A DNA stretch of 64,000 nt from assembly GCA_964344055.1 (NCBI GenBank), contig CAYFLT010000008.1, forward strand, positions 1 through 64,000. The letters run 5' to 3'. The translations under genes were made by a program, and so were the position numbers. Below the pieces are notes generated by a model. It was not told the DNA's origin. It made no database searches and saw only the letters and a list, made by a program, of their open reading frames with translations. Of the stretch, positions 35,058 through 44,570 are shown in pieces. The number at the start of each line of letters is the position of its first letter. The stretch's first letter is position 1. Origin of the DNA: OFTM10 sp964344055. GTDB taxonomy: Bacteria > Actinomycetota > Acidimicrobiia > Acidimicrobiales > Aldehydirespiratoraceae.

Positions 35058-35900
35058 TCAGCAGCGCGCCGTCACGAGATGGGCCGCGCCGCCGAGGCTC
35101 ACCGAAGAACCCTCAGGGAGCGCCGCCGCCACGACCTCGACGAGTTGGACGGACTCCGCTTCGTCGAGCGCGTCGACCAGCGGTCCGGTCGGGAGGACGC
35201 TCAGCAGGAAGCGGGCGGTGGTCTCGGCGTCCGCATCGATGGTGATCTCCCGCTCGCAGGACTCGATGACGACATCGGTGAATCCGGATCCTCGGAGGAG
35301 CCCGCTCAGCGAAGCCGGGTCGGCCAGCGAGAACGGTCCGGGCGAACCCGGCGGAGGCGGCGGTGGGAGTTCGACCATCGACCCTGCGGCCTGAAGCGGG
35401 CGGTGGACCCACTCATTGCGGTCGGGGGACTGCCACACCACCATCGCCAGCACGCCGTCCGATGAAAGCGACGATGCCAGGTGGGCGAACGCCGCGGCGG
35501 GATCCGGGAAGAACATGGTGCCGAATCGCGAAGCGATCAGATCGACCGGTCGACCGGCGTCGTACGCACCGCCGTCGGCCGCGACGAAGTCGAGCCCCGG
35601 TCGGTCGTGATTGGTTCGGGCGTGGGCGATCAGCGGCTCGCTGATGTCGAGCCCGATGACCCGGCCGTCGGGGCCGACCCGAGCCGCGAGCTCAGAGGAG
35701 GTCTCGCCGGTGCCACACCCGAGGTCGATGACGGTCGAGCCCGCGACGTCACCGGCCGCCTCCATGACCGCCGAGCCGAACGGGGTGAGCATCCGGTCGA
35801 GTCCGCGATGGAACGCGAGCCAGCGTGCCCCCATGGCCCCGTTCCATGCCGCGGCCTGATCTGCGGCGTTGGGATCGGCGACCCCACCCGGTTCAGCCAT
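35058..35900 (-). CDS. Class I SAM-dependent methyltransferase
   Basis: 280 residues. VIDLGCGTGETSSELAARVG is the SAM motif I, GRVIGLDISEPLIAHAR motif II, and SSDGVLAMVVWQSPDRNEW the post-motif strand of the UbiE/COQ5-like group. It is the last gene of the hydroquinone operon, 8 nt after the dioxygenase gene. An O-methylating or demethylation-related role on phenolic intermediates is possible, but the substrate is unknown. Confidence 0.8.
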   Translation of the reverse strand: MAEPGGVADPNAADQAAAWNGAMGARWLAFHRGLDRMLTPFGSAVMEAAGDVAGSTVIDLGCGTGETSSELAARVGPDGRVIGLDISEPLIAHARTNHDRPGLDFVAADGGAYDAGRPVDLIASRFGTMFFPDPAAAFAHLASSLSSDGVLAMVVWQSPDRNEWVHRPLQAAGSMVELPPPPPPGSPGPFSLADPASLSGLLRGSGFTDVVIESCEREITIDADAETTARFLLSVLPTGPLVDALDEAESVQLVEVVAAALPEGSSVSLGGAAHLVTARC

Positions 35901-35908
35901 CTCGAGCC

Positions 35909-36730
35909 TCAGTCCTCCCGGTCGAGAACGAAGTCAAAATCGCAAGTCCCGCCGGTCATGTCGACGACGAGCGAATCGCGCACGCCGAAGACCGCGTCGG
36001 AGTCGAGGTACTCGCTCTCGGAGTCGAAGAGGTGCGTGATGATCGACTTGTAGCCGGGCGCTGACACGACGAAGTGGGTGTGCCCGGGTCGCCAGTTGTG
36101 CCGGCCGTTGTCGAACAGGAGTGCACCGGCCGGGCCGTCGCCGGGAATCGGGTAGGCGACGGGTCGAACGGCCTGGATCTCGTACCGACCGTCGTCGCCG
36201 GTGGTGTAGATGCCACGCATGTTCATCGGGGTCTGGCCCTCGTCCTGGACGTCGTACATGCCGTGGGACGCCGTCTGCCAGACGTCGAGCTCGGCACCCT
36301 CGATCGGGTTGCCGTCCGCGTCGAGGACCCGGCCGGTCAGCACCACCAGCTGATCGTTCTCACCGGCGTCGATCACGATCGACTCCCCCATTTCCCGTCG
36401 GGGCGCACCGTCGACGTGGAACGGTCCGAACACCGTCGGTTCGGTTGCCCGCTCGGAGCCCTGCTGGTTGATCATCTCGACCAACATCGAGACGCCGAGT
36501 GTGTCGGACAACAGGATGAACTCCTGACGCTTGTCATCGCAGAGGTGTCCGATCGCGGTCAGGGTCTGGATGCCGGTGAACCACTCCTCACGGGTGAGCT
36601 GCACCTCCTCCACGAACGCGTGAAGGTGACGGATGGCAGCGGTGGTGATCTCCGCGAGACGGGCGTTCGGTGAGTCGTCGTAGCGACTCAGCACCTCGTC
36701 GAGGTGTTCTTTGGGGGTGATGTTGGCCAT
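35909..36730 (-). CDS. hapG: Intradiol dioxygenase, probable hydroxyquinol 1,2-dioxygenase
   Basis: 273 residues. An N-terminal helical dimerisation domain (LSRYDDSPNARLAEITTAAI ... REEWFTGIQTLTAIGHLCDD) precedes TEPTVFGPFHVDGAP, YTTGDDGRYEIQAVRPVAYP and WRPGHTHFVVSAPGYKSIIT. The catalytic Tyr and His pairs of Fe(III) intradiol enzymes are thus present. Context with maleylacetate reductase favours hydroxyquinol over catechol as substrate, yielding maleylacetate. AAGGAGG precedes the ATG at 36730 and decides the start. Confidence 0.82.
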   Translation of the reverse strand: MANITPKEHLDEVLSRYDDSPNARLAEITTAAIRHLHAFVEEVQLTREEWFTGIQTLTAIGHLCDDKRQEFILLSDTLGVSMLVEMINQQGSERATEPTVFGPFHVDGAPRREMGESIVIDAGENDQLVVLTGRVLDADGNPIEGAELDVWQTASHGMYDVQDEGQTPMNMRGIYTTGDDGRYEIQAVRPVAYPIPGDGPAGALLFDNGRHNWRPGHTHFVVSAPGYKSIITHLFDSESEYLDSDAVFGVRDSLVVDMTGGTCDFDFVLDRED

Positions 36731-36793
36731 TGCGGCCTCCTTCGATGGGTTGGACATTCGGTCCGGGAGAACACTGGGTCCGGGAGAGATGGG

Positions 36794-37978
36794 TCAGATG
36801 GCCTCGACCACCAGCGCGATGCCTTGGCCGACGCCGATGCACATCGTGGCCATGCCGTAGCCGCCGCCCCGGCGCTTCAGTTCGTGGACGAGGGTGGTGG
36901 TGATGCGAGCGCCGGAACCGCCGATGGGGTGGCCGAGGGCGATGGCTCCGCCGTTGGGGTTGACGATCGAGCGGTCTAGATCGGGCCACTCCATCAGACA
37001 AGCAAGGGACTGGGCGGCGAACGCCTCGTTGAGTTCAACGACACCCAGGTCACTCCAGCCGATGCCAGCTCGTCGCAGAGCGACCTCGGCCGCCTCGACC
37101 GGCCCGATGCCGAACAGATGCGGATCGACGCCGGACACCGCTCGACTGACGACTCTGGCCAACGGCTCGCGTCCGGTCCGCTCGAGCCCGGCCTCCGACG
37201 CGAGGAGCAGGCAGGCGGCACCGTCGTTCATCGGCGACGAATTGCCGGCGGTCACCGAACCATCAGCGCGGAAGACCGGCTTCAGCCGGGCCAGCGAATC
37301 GGCGCTCGAGTCCGGGCGGACACACTCGTCCGCATCGAGATCGACGCCGTCGACCGGGACCACCTCGTCATCGAACCGGCCGGCAGCCCACGCCGCGGCG
37401 GCCTTCTGGTGGGACCGAACCGCGAATGCGTCCTGGACCGGACGACCGATGTCGTACTTCTCCGCCAGGATCTCGGCGCCCTCGCCGAGCGCCACCGTCC
37501 ACTGGTCCGGGAGGCGAGGGTTGACCAGGCGCCACCCGAGAGTGGTGGAGTGCATCTGTTGGTGGCCCCGCTCGAACGGCTTGTCGGGCTTGGGCACGAC
37601 CCACGGCGCCCGGGTCATCGATTCGACTCCCCCGGCCAGGCACAGGTCAGCATCGCCGACCGCGATCTCCCGGGATGCTCCGACGACAGACTCGAGCCCC
37701 GACCCGCAGAGCCGGTTCGAGGTCACACCAGGGACGGAGGCGGGGACCCCGGCCAGGAGGGAGGCCATCCGGGCGACGTTGCGGTTCTCCTCGCCGGCGC
37801 CGTTGCCGTTGCCGAAGTGGACATCGTCGATCTCGGCCGGGTCGAGCTCCGGGGTCCGCGACAGCAGCGCAGAGATCACGCCGGCGGCCAGGTCGTCGGG
37901 CCGGATACCCGCGAGCGCGCCGCCGATCTTCCCGATCGGGGTGCGCACGGCGTCGATGATGTAGACGGATTCGGTCAT
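36794..37978 (-). CDS. pcaF: 3-oxoadipyl-CoA thiolase
   Basis: 394 residues. TSNRLCGSGLESVVGASREI (nucleophilic Cys), GGVESMTRAPWVVPKP, NPNGGAIALGHPIGGSGARI and CIGVGQGIALV are thiolase signatures; the RAP(W/F)V segment and length match PcaF-type enzymes. It splits 3-oxoadipyl-CoA to succinyl-CoA and acetyl-CoA, the end of the hydroquinone route. The ATG overlaps the livM stop. Confidence 0.88.
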   Translation of the reverse strand: MTESVYIIDAVRTPIGKIGGALAGIRPDDLAAGVISALLSRTPELDPAEIDDVHFGNGNGAGEENRNVARMASLLAGVPASVPGVTSNRLCGSGLESVVGASREIAVGDADLCLAGGVESMTRAPWVVPKPDKPFERGHQQMHSTTLGWRLVNPRLPDQWTVALGEGAEILAEKYDIGRPVQDAFAVRSHQKAAAAWAAGRFDDEVVPVDGVDLDADECVRPDSSADSLARLKPVFRADGSVTAGNSSPMNDGAACLLLASEAGLERTGREPLARVVSRAVSGVDPHLFGIGPVEAAEVALRRAGIGWSDLGVVELNEAFAAQSLACLMEWPDLDRSIVNPNGGAIALGHPIGGSGARITTTLVHELKRRGGGYGMATMCIGVGQGIALVVEAI

Positions 37979-39003
37979 GGTGTCTCCTGGTGGCCTGCCG
38001 AAGGCACCAGTCTGCGACGAACCGGGAAGAACTGGAGTGGCCGCCACTGTTGGAGCAGTCCGTAGAGGCCCTTCGGCGCGAGAATCGCCATCGCCGCGGC
38101 GATCGCCCCGAGGATGATGAAGCGCCAATTCTCGGCATCGGCGAGCTGTTCGTCGATGAACCAGAAGACGAGCACGCCGAGGATGGGACCGGTCGTCGAG
38201 CCGACGCCGCCGATGACCACGATGAAGATCACGAGCGCCGTCCATCGCAACACGCTGAACCCCGACCCGGCCGTCGTCGAGGTGGTGTTCAGCAGGATCA
38301 CCGCGCCGGTGCAGCCGGTCCAGAAGGCCGCGAGGATCCAGATCTTCAGCTGGGTCTTGGTGACCTCGACCCCGAGGCCGCGAGCACCGGCCGCGTTGTC
38401 GCGAACGGCACGCAGGGCCAGGCCCATCCGGCTCCGCAGGACGAACATCACGATGAGGGTGCCGCCGACCGCGAGGACGAGGGCGAGCCAGTAGGTGACA
38501 TCGGTGCGGGTGTCGAGGGAGTAGCCGCCCAACGACTCGCGGGTGAGGGCGCGCACGTCGCCGCCTCGGAGATCGCTGCTCTCGGTGGTGAGGAGACGGA
38601 ACACCTCGGCCACCACCCACGTGCCGATCGCGAAATAGCCACCCTGGAGTCGGAAGGCGAACAAGGCCACGGGAATCGAGAGGGCGGCGGCGACGACCCC
38701 GGCCAGGAGAACGGAGAGGTACGGGTCGATTCCGACGACCTCCGCCAGCTGCAGCAGGGAGTAGATGCCCGCCCCGACGAACATCTGTTGACCGACCGAG
38801 ATGAGTCCGGCGAAACCGGCCAGCAGGTTCCACATCTGGGCCAGCGCGAGGTAGTACAGCACGACAACCAGCGGGGTCTGGAGGCTGCCGTCGCCGTCCC
38901 ACCAGGGAAGGGTGACGAGAACGACGACGAGGAGTGCAAATCCGACAAGCCCCGCGGTGGACTCCGGTGTGGTGCGGCTGATCCGGTAGCCGTGCTCGCT
39001 CAT
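37975..39003 (-). CDS. livM: Branched-chain-type ABC transporter permease (LivM)
   Basis: 342 residues with about nine membrane helices. LLAGFAGLISVGQQMFVGAG, LRAVRDNAAGARGLGVEV (cytoplasmic EAA-like loop) and VVIGGVGSTTGPILGVLVFW are LivM hallmarks. The start is the ATG at 39003, overlapping the livH stop. It pairs with LivH to form the inner-membrane pore. Its place inside the hydroquinone operon points to import of an aromatic compound rather than amino acids. Confidence 0.88.
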   Translation of the reverse strand: MSEHGYRISRTTPESTAGLVGFALLVVVLVTLPWWDGDGSLQTPLVVVLYYLALAQMWNLLAGFAGLISVGQQMFVGAGIYSLLQLAEVVGIDPYLSVLLAGVVAAALSIPVALFAFRLQGGYFAIGTWVVAEVFRLLTTESSDLRGGDVRALTRESLGGYSLDTRTDVTYWLALVLAVGGTLIVMFVLRSRMGLALRAVRDNAAGARGLGVEVTKTQLKIWILAAFWTGCTGAVILLNTTSTTAGSGFSVLRWTALVIFIVVIGGVGSTTGPILGVLVFWFIDEQLADAENWRFIILGAIAAAMAILAPKGLYGLLQQWRPLQFFPVRRRLVPSAGHQETP

Positions 39004-39881
39004 GACCGACTCCTCGCACCGAGCAGGCCAGTCGGCCGGAAGGCCAGCACGGCCAGGAAGATCAAGTGACCGAACAGGGGGCCCGACAGGAAGTCGAACT
39101 CGACGTCGATTTGGTTGCCCACCGTTTGGGCCACGCCGAGGATCACGCCACCCAGGAGGGTGCCCCAGAGTGAGCCAAGGCCGCCGATGACGACCGCCTC
39201 GAATCCGAAGATGAGTTGGGCCGGCCCGTCGGTCGGTCCAAAGGTCTGGCGGATCCCGAGGAAGACGCCCGCCAGGGCGACGGTGGAGAACGCGATCGCC
39301 ATCACCACCGCGTAGATGTTGCGGTCGTTGATGCCCATGAGCCGCGCGGTCGACGGGTCGTCCGACGTCGCCCGGAACGCTCGACCCATGCGCGTACGCG
39401 ACAAGAAGAGCTGCATCCCGACGAGGACGACCACCGCCACCGCAAGCACGAGGACCGGGAACCAACCCACGGCGATGTCGTCGGTGAGTTCGATGCTCTT
39501 GGTCTCGATCGAGCCGGCGTCGAGACCCTGGGAGTCCGCCGAGTACCGCTCGAGCAGAGCGTTCTGGATGACGACACCGAGTCCGAACGTGACCAGGATC
39601 GACGGGAGCGGATCGTCGCCGATCGTGCGATTGAAGGCGAATCGCTGGAGGCAGTAGCCGATCGTGGCCATCACCGGAACGACCACGAAGAGGCTGAGGA
39701 AGGGGTTGATGTCGAGGGTGGCCGTGGTGGACACCGCGAGGAAGGCACCGAGGATCGCGAGGTCGCCGTGGGCGAGATTCACGAACCGCATCACCCCGAA
39801 GGCCAGCGAGAGCCCGGTGGCGAACAGGGCGAAGAGGCCTCCGAGCAGGAGTCCTTGGACGATCGCGTTGACCCAGGTCAC
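39000..39881 (-). CDS. livH: Branched-chain-type ABC transporter permease (LivH)
   Basis: 293 residues with about eight membrane helices. IVQGLLLGGLFALFATGLSL, FGVMRFVNLAHGDLAILGAF, AFRATSDDPSTARLMGINDR and AVVIGGLGSLWGTLLGGVIL mark LivH. Start and stop overlap neighbouring genes by 4 nt, indicating coupled synthesis of all importer parts. Confidence 0.9.
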   Translation of the reverse strand: MTWVNAIVQGLLLGGLFALFATGLSLAFGVMRFVNLAHGDLAILGAFLAVSTTATLDINPFLSLFVVVPVMATIGYCLQRFAFNRTIGDDPLPSILVTFGLGVVIQNALLERYSADSQGLDAGSIETKSIELTDDIAVGWFPVLVLAVAVVVLVGMQLFLSRTRMGRAFRATSDDPSTARLMGINDRNIYAVVMAIAFSTVALAGVFLGIRQTFGPTDGPAQLIFGFEAVVIGGLGSLWGTLLGGVILGVAQTVGNQIDVEFDFLSGPLFGHLIFLAVLAFRPTGLLGARSRS

Positions 39882-40609
39882 GAGTCCCCTCCGTTCGCGG
39901 TCGCGGTGTCCAGGCCGAAGTAGGCGGCGGTGATCTGGTCTCGTTCCAGCGACTCGGGTGTGCCTTCGAGCGACACCCGGCCCTCGAGGAAGCAGGCCAC
40001 CCGGTCGGCCACCGAGAGAGCGAGACCGATGTCCTGCTCGACAACCAGGGCGGTGGTGCCGCTGTCGATGACCGCGGGAAGTGCCTCGTAGACCTGCTTC
40101 ACGACGACCGGCGCGAGTCCGAGCGACAGCTCATCGAGGAGGATCAGACGTGGATTGGCCATGAGGGCCCGGCCGATGGCGACCGCCTGCTTCTCTCCAC
40201 CCGACAAGACGTCGGAGGGCCGGTCGAGCAGCCGTTCCAGGAGTGGGAACGCCGCTACGATCCGGTCGATCGTCCACGGGCCGGGACGACCAGCGTGCGC
40301 ACCGATGAGGAGGTTCTCGCGCACACTGAGGCTCGGGAACAGGAGTCGCCCCTCCGGCACCATGGCGATACCAGCGACAACCCGACGGTGCGCCGGGATC
40401 GGGATCAGATCCTCGCCCGCGAACCGGATGGCGCCCGACCAGGCCGGTACCAGACCGGCGAGCGTGCGCAGGAGGGTGGTCTTGCCGGCCCCGTTTGCGC
40501 CGATGATGGCGAGGGTCTCTCCTTCGTCGACGCGCACGTCGATGTCGAACAGGGCCTGGAAGTCCCCATACCCGGCCGTGAGATTCTCGACCTCGAGCAA
40601 GGCACTCAT
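39878..40609 (-). CDS. livF: ABC transporter ATPase (LivF)
   Basis: 243 residues. Walker A GANGAGKTT, signature LSGGEKQAVAIGRALM, Walker B LILLDELSLGLAP and the switch residue in VVEQDI. The short length and LAP ending are LivF-like. The ATG overlaps the livG stop (ATGA). Confidence 0.9.
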   Translation of the reverse strand: MSALLEVENLTAGYGDFQALFDIDVRVDEGETLAIIGANGAGKTTLLRTLAGLVPAWSGAIRFAGEDLIPIPAHRRVVAGIAMVPEGRLLFPSLSVRENLLIGAHAGRPGPWTIDRIVAAFPLLERLLDRPSDVLSGGEKQAVAIGRALMANPRLILLDELSLGLAPVVVKQVYEALPAVIDSGTTALVVEQDIGLALSVADRVACFLEGRVSLEGTPESLERDQITAAYFGLDTATANGGDS

Positions 40610-41334
40610 TGCGGCTCGACTCCGAGGTAGATCTCCTGCACCTGGCGGCTGTTCATGACCTCGTCCGGGTCGCCCTCGGCGATCTTGCGACCGAAGCTCA
40701 TGGCCATGATCCGGTCGACGACCGCAAGGAGGGCGTGGACGATGTGTTCGATCCAGACGAGGGTGATGCCGTCGGCGTGGATCGACTGGATGGTGCCAAC
40801 TAGCTCGTGGACCTCACCCTCGGTCAGGCCGCCGGCGATCTCGTCGAGCAGGAGGATGTCGGGCTGGGTGGCCAGTGCCCGGGCGAGCTCGAGCCGCTTG
40901 CGCTTGAGCAGCGGCAGAGCCCCGGCCGCGAGGTTGGCATCCCCGATCAGTCCGGTCCGCTCCAGCGCGCTGACCACGACCGGAACGGCGTGGGCCTCGC
41001 TCAGAAGGTGACGGCCGCCGAAGCAGGCGCCGATCAACACGTTCTCGAACACGGTCATCGCTTCGAATGGCCGCGGGATCTGGGCGGTCCTCGAGATCCC
41101 CGAACGACAGCGGCGCTCAGGAGAGTGGGCGGTGATGTCGTCTCCCCGGTACCGGACCACACCCTCGTCGGGGGTGAGGTCACCCGCGATGAGATTCAGC
41201 ATGGTGGTCTTGCCGGCACCGTTCGGGCCGACGATGCCGAGTGCATCGCCGGCCTCCACGGACACGAAGAGCTCGTCGATCACCTTCACTCCGAAGGATT
41301 TCGACAGGCCTTGGATCTCGAGGAGCGCGGACAT
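40606..41334 (-). CDS. livG: ABC transporter ATPase (LivG)
   Basis: 242 residues. Walker A GPNGAGKTTMLNLIAG, GISRTAQIPRPFEAMTVFEN (LivG-specific insert), PLLKRKRLELARALATQPDI in place of the usual signature, and Walker B LLLDEIAGGLTE. The signature is LPLLKRKRLE, a known LivG variant of LSGGQ. It pairs with LivF. Confidence 0.88.
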   Translation of the reverse strand: MSALLEIQGLSKSFGVKVIDELFVSVEAGDALGIVGPNGAGKTTMLNLIAGDLTPDEGVVRYRGDDITAHSPERRCRSGISRTAQIPRPFEAMTVFENVLIGACFGGRHLLSEAHAVPVVVSALERTGLIGDANLAAGALPLLKRKRLELARALATQPDILLLDEIAGGLTEGEVHELVGTIQSIHADGITLVWIEHIVHALLAVVDRIMAMSFGRKIAEGDPDEVMNSRQVQEIYLGVEPQ

Positions 41335-41345
41335 CGGTCAAACCC

Positions 41346-42707
41346 TCAGGCGATGAGGGTGACCTCGGCGTCGACGGCCACGCTGGGTAGGCCGGTGTTG
41401 ACGTTGATGGCCAGTTCGAGCGGGTAGGTCTCACCGGCCACCCACTGGCCGGCAACCAGCGGCGTCTTGGCGACGTGGGGAACGGGCCCGGCGCCGAAGT
41501 TGATGTTGCCGACCACGGTGTCGAGGTTGGTGGCCCCGATCGCGTCGAGCAGCGCCGTCTTGTCGTTGGAGCCGGCGCGGGTGGCGGCGTCGATCGCCAC
41601 TTCGAAGAGGGCGTGAGCGAAGCCGAGCGGCTGGGTCCACTGCTGCCCGGTCTCGGATTCGAACGCGGCAGCAAGGTCGGCTGCCGACTGGTCGGTGAGG
41701 CTGGAGGTGAACGGGTGACGGTTCGTCCACCACACCTCGGAGGTGAGGCCCTCGCCCTTCGGGTAGGTCTCCACCGCCGACGGGAACAGCAGCGCCTTGG
41801 CCATCGTGATCACGGGCGGGTTGAAGTCTTGCTGAAGTGCTTGGGCCTGGAAGGTGGCGAACACCGGCGGGGGCACCACGCCCGACACGATCTGGACACC
41901 CGCGTCCTTGAACTGGCTGATGATGGCGCTGTAGTCCTGGGTACCCAGATCGAACCGGCCCGCATCGACCACCGTGAACCCGGCCGCCTCGAGCGCCGGT
42001 GGGAAGCCGACGTTGGGATCGCTCCAGGCGTTGCCGTCGGGGTCGTTCGGCCACATCCCGCCGACGACCTTCTCGGCACCTGACTGCTCCCAGAGTTCGA
42101 TGAAGTTGGCGATGACGTCTTCGAGTCCCCAGAAGAGGTGGTAGTTGAAGTCAGAGGCCACCGGGGGTTCCGGGAAGTCGGGCCCGAGGCCGCCGCCGGT
42201 GCCGAGGTAATGGGCTTGCCACGGGGCGATGCTGGTGATGCACGGCACCTCGCCGAGGTCGCAGGCCGCGGCCACCGGAACCGAGATGTCGGGCGTGCCG
42301 GCGGCGAGGATGATGTCGACGCCTTCGCTGATGAGCTCCTGGGTGACCTCGCCGGCGCGGGCCGGGTCGGACTCGGCGTCCTTGTCGACGATCTCGACGT
42401 CGGCGCCCAACGCTGCAGCCATGGCACCGAGCACGAACGCGTCGGCCTCGCCGAACGGGGCGAGCGGGCCGGTCCGGGGGGTGACGTAGCCGATCTTGAC
42501 CGACGGTCCGTCGCTGCTCGATCCGGTGTCATCGGCGGAACTCGACGTGTCGTCGCCCGAGTCGCTGTCGCTCGAGCCCGAGTCGCTCCCGCCGTCGTCA
42601 CCACACGCAGCGGCCAGGAGGCCGCCGCCAGCAAGCGCAGCGGCACCGAAGCCGAGGAATCGGCGGCGGCTCGTCACATTGAGTTCGAGGTCTTCGTGTT
42701 CATTCAT
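41346..42707 (-). CDS. Solute-binding lipoprotein of the Liv-type importer
   Basis: 453 residues from the ATG at 42707 (GGAGGG upstream). A twin-arginine-like motif SRRRFLGFG leads to a lipobox LLAAACGDD and a long Ser/Asp linker. The rest is a type I periplasmic-binding fold (SVKIGYVTPRTGPLAPFGEA ... GVDIILAAGTPDISVPVAAA ... YSAIISQFKDAGVQIVSGVV). Relatives carry branched-chain amino acids, amides or aromatic acids. In this operon an aromatic substrate is the best inference. Confidence 0.85.
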   Translation of the reverse strand: MNEHEDLELNVTSRRRFLGFGAAALAGGGLLAAACGDDGGSDSGSSDSDSGDDTSSSADDTGSSSDGPSVKIGYVTPRTGPLAPFGEADAFVLGAMAAALGADVEIVDKDAESDPARAGEVTQELISEGVDIILAAGTPDISVPVAAACDLGEVPCITSIAPWQAHYLGTGGGLGPDFPEPPVASDFNYHLFWGLEDVIANFIELWEQSGAEKVVGGMWPNDPDGNAWSDPNVGFPPALEAAGFTVVDAGRFDLGTQDYSAIISQFKDAGVQIVSGVVPPPVFATFQAQALQQDFNPPVITMAKALLFPSAVETYPKGEGLTSEVWWTNRHPFTSSLTDQSAADLAAAFESETGQQWTQPLGFAHALFEVAIDAATRAGSNDKTALLDAIGATNLDTVVGNINFGAGPVPHVAKTPLVAGQWVAGETYPLELAINVNTGLPSVAVDAEVTLIA

Positions 42708-42736
42708 GTTGGGGTGTCCCTCCGTGTTGCGGCGCT

Positions 42737-43824
42737 TCACGCCGGTCTCCGCCCGTGGAAGGCGTCGTCGAGCATCTGCCGGATGCCGTCCTCCTCGGGA
42801 GGCCGCACGTTGGCGGCCGCATCGATCACGACCCGTCGGGTCGCCTCTCCCAAGCCATCAGCGGGCATGCCGATCGCTTCGAGACTGGTTGGCGCGCCGA
42901 TCCCGGCCGCCAGGTCGAACAGGGCGCCAGGAGCCTCGGCAGCGGTCGTGCCGAGGGCGTCACCGATCCGGGCCATCAGCTCCGGGATCGTGGGCGCGTT
43001 GTAGGCCAGCGCGTGGCCCAGCACCACGGCGTTCATGTCGCCGTGGTTCAGGTTGAACATGCCGCCGAGCACATGGCAGGTCTTGTGGTGCAGGGCGGTG
43101 CCACCGGTGGCGAGGGCGACGCCGGCGAGATAGGCGCCGTAGAGGGCCTCGGTTCGTGCATCGAGGCTCGACGGATCCGCACACACCTTGGGCAGCGCGT
43201 CGGCCAGTGCCCGGATCGACTCGAGGGCCATCGCGGAGATGACCGGGTTGGCGCCGGGGCCGTAGAGCGCCTCGACCGAGTGGGCGAGCGCGTTCATCCC
43301 CGACGGCCCGGCGATCTCGGGTGGGAGGCTGAGCGTGAGTTCGGGGTCGTACACCACGACGGCGGGCTTGACCCTCGGATCCCTGCCAGTCTGCTTGTGG
43401 TCGCCGTCGGTGCGGCCCCAGATGGTGGTCATCTCCGAGCCGGCGTAGGTGGTCGGAACCGACACGACCGGCACGTCGGTCTCGAGTGCGATGGCCTTGC
43501 CGAAGCCCGTCGCCGATCCACCGCCGATCGTGATGACCACATCAGCATCGACCGCCCGGGTCAGCTCGACCGCCGAGGCCGCCTTCGGCGCGGGGACGTG
43601 CTGGACGACGTCGCGGAAGCGGCCGACGACCCGATCGCCCAGTGCGCTCGAGAGCTCGGCGGCGATGGAGTCTTCGAAACCGCCGGCCACGACGAGGGCC
43701 CGGCTGGTGCCGAGTGCATCGAGCTCCTCGGGCAGGCGGCTCCTACTCCCGGCGCCGAACACGACCCNNNNNNNNNNACGCCCCGGCCGGGGATGGCGTC
43801 GTAGGTGAAAGCGATGGTGCTCAC
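42737..43824 (-). CDS. hapF: Maleylacetate reductase, interrupted by gap
   Basis: About 355 residues of the iron-alcohol-dehydrogenase fold. VVFGAGSRSRLPEEL, DVVITIGGGSATGFGKAIAL, SVPTTYAGSEMTTIWGRTDG, GMNALAHSVEALYGPGANPV and HHKTCHVLGGMFNLNHGDMN match maleylacetate reductases. It reduces maleylacetate to 3-oxoadipate with NAD(P)H. The GTG at 43824 overlaps the pcaJ stop and encodes MSTIAFTYDAIPGRG. The N gap at 43768-43777 changes frame, so the true missing length is not 10. Confidence 0.85.
43768..43777. other. Assembly gap (10 N)
   Basis: Ten N near the 5' end of the maleylacetate reductase gene; the start codon and main body are in different frames across it. Confidence 0.95.
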
Positions 43825-44570
43825 GCGGCCTCCAGCGAGCGGAGGACGGACAGCTCCTGTTCGGACGGGGGCGGCGTGGTGTCGACGACGGCGGCGACCT
43901 TCAGGTCCCAGCCGGTGGCCGCGCGGACCTCCTCGACTGTCACGCCCGGGTGGACGCTCACGAGTTCGAGCTCCTTGGTGGACGGGTCCGGTCGCAACAG
44001 GCCCAGATCGGTGATGACGACCGTCGGGCCCCGTCCGCGAAGACCGAGGGAGTGCCGGTGGGAGCCCCCGTCGCCATGGCCGACCGAGGTGACGAAGTCG
44101 ACCTGCTCGACGAACGCCCGCGTGGAATGGCGGAGGGTGATGATCACTTCACCGCAGCTGGCGGCGATCTCCGGCGCACCGCCGGCGCCCGGGAGCCGCA
44201 CGGTGGGATAGTCGTAGTCGCCGACCACCGTGGTGTTGATGTTGGCGAACCGGTCCAGCTGGGCGGCACCGAGGAAGCCGACGTCGATCCGACCCGCCTG
44301 GAGCCAGTAGCTGAAGATCTCGGGAACCCCGATGACCGCATCGGCGCCGTCGGAGAGCACGCCATCACCGATCGATGCGGGAAGGTGCTCGGGTTTCGAC
44401 CCGATACAACCGGACTCGTAGATCAACACCGAGTCGGGTGCGTGCATGCGACGGGCGAGGTTCGCGGCGGTGCTCGGAAGCCCGATGCCGACGAAGCAGA
44501 CCGCCCCATCGGTCAGTGCCCCCGCCGCGGCGACGGTCATCATCTCGTCGGCGGTGTAGGTGGTACTCAT
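43821..44570 (-). CDS. pcaJ: 3-oxoadipate CoA-transferase, beta-type subunit
   Basis: 249 residues. CFVGIGLPSTAANLARRMHA, LIYESGCIGSKPEHLPASIG (the ESG catalytic Glu region of class I CoA-transferases), GFLGAAQLDRFANINTTVVG and GAGGAPEIAASC. With PcaI it moves CoA from succinyl-CoA to 3-oxoadipate. The ATG at 44570 overlaps the pcaI stop. Confidence 0.85.
   Translation of the reverse strand: MSTTYTADEMMTVAAAGALTDGAVCFVGIGLPSTAANLARRMHAPDSVLIYESGCIGSKPEHLPASIGDGVLSDGADAVIGVPEIFSYWLQAGRIDVGFLGAAQLDRFANINTTVVGDYDYPTVRLPGAGGAPEIAASCGEVIITLRHSTRAFVEQVDFVTSVGHGDGGSHRHSLGLRGRGPTVVITDLGLLRPDPSTKELELVSVHPGVTVEEVRAATGWDLKVAAVVDTTPPPSEQELSVLRSLEAA

Noticed and set aside
36794..39019. 741-codon frame extending the thiolase upstream
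   Set aside because: The N-terminal half is an Arg/His-rich misreading of livM; the thiolase starts at the ATG at 37978.
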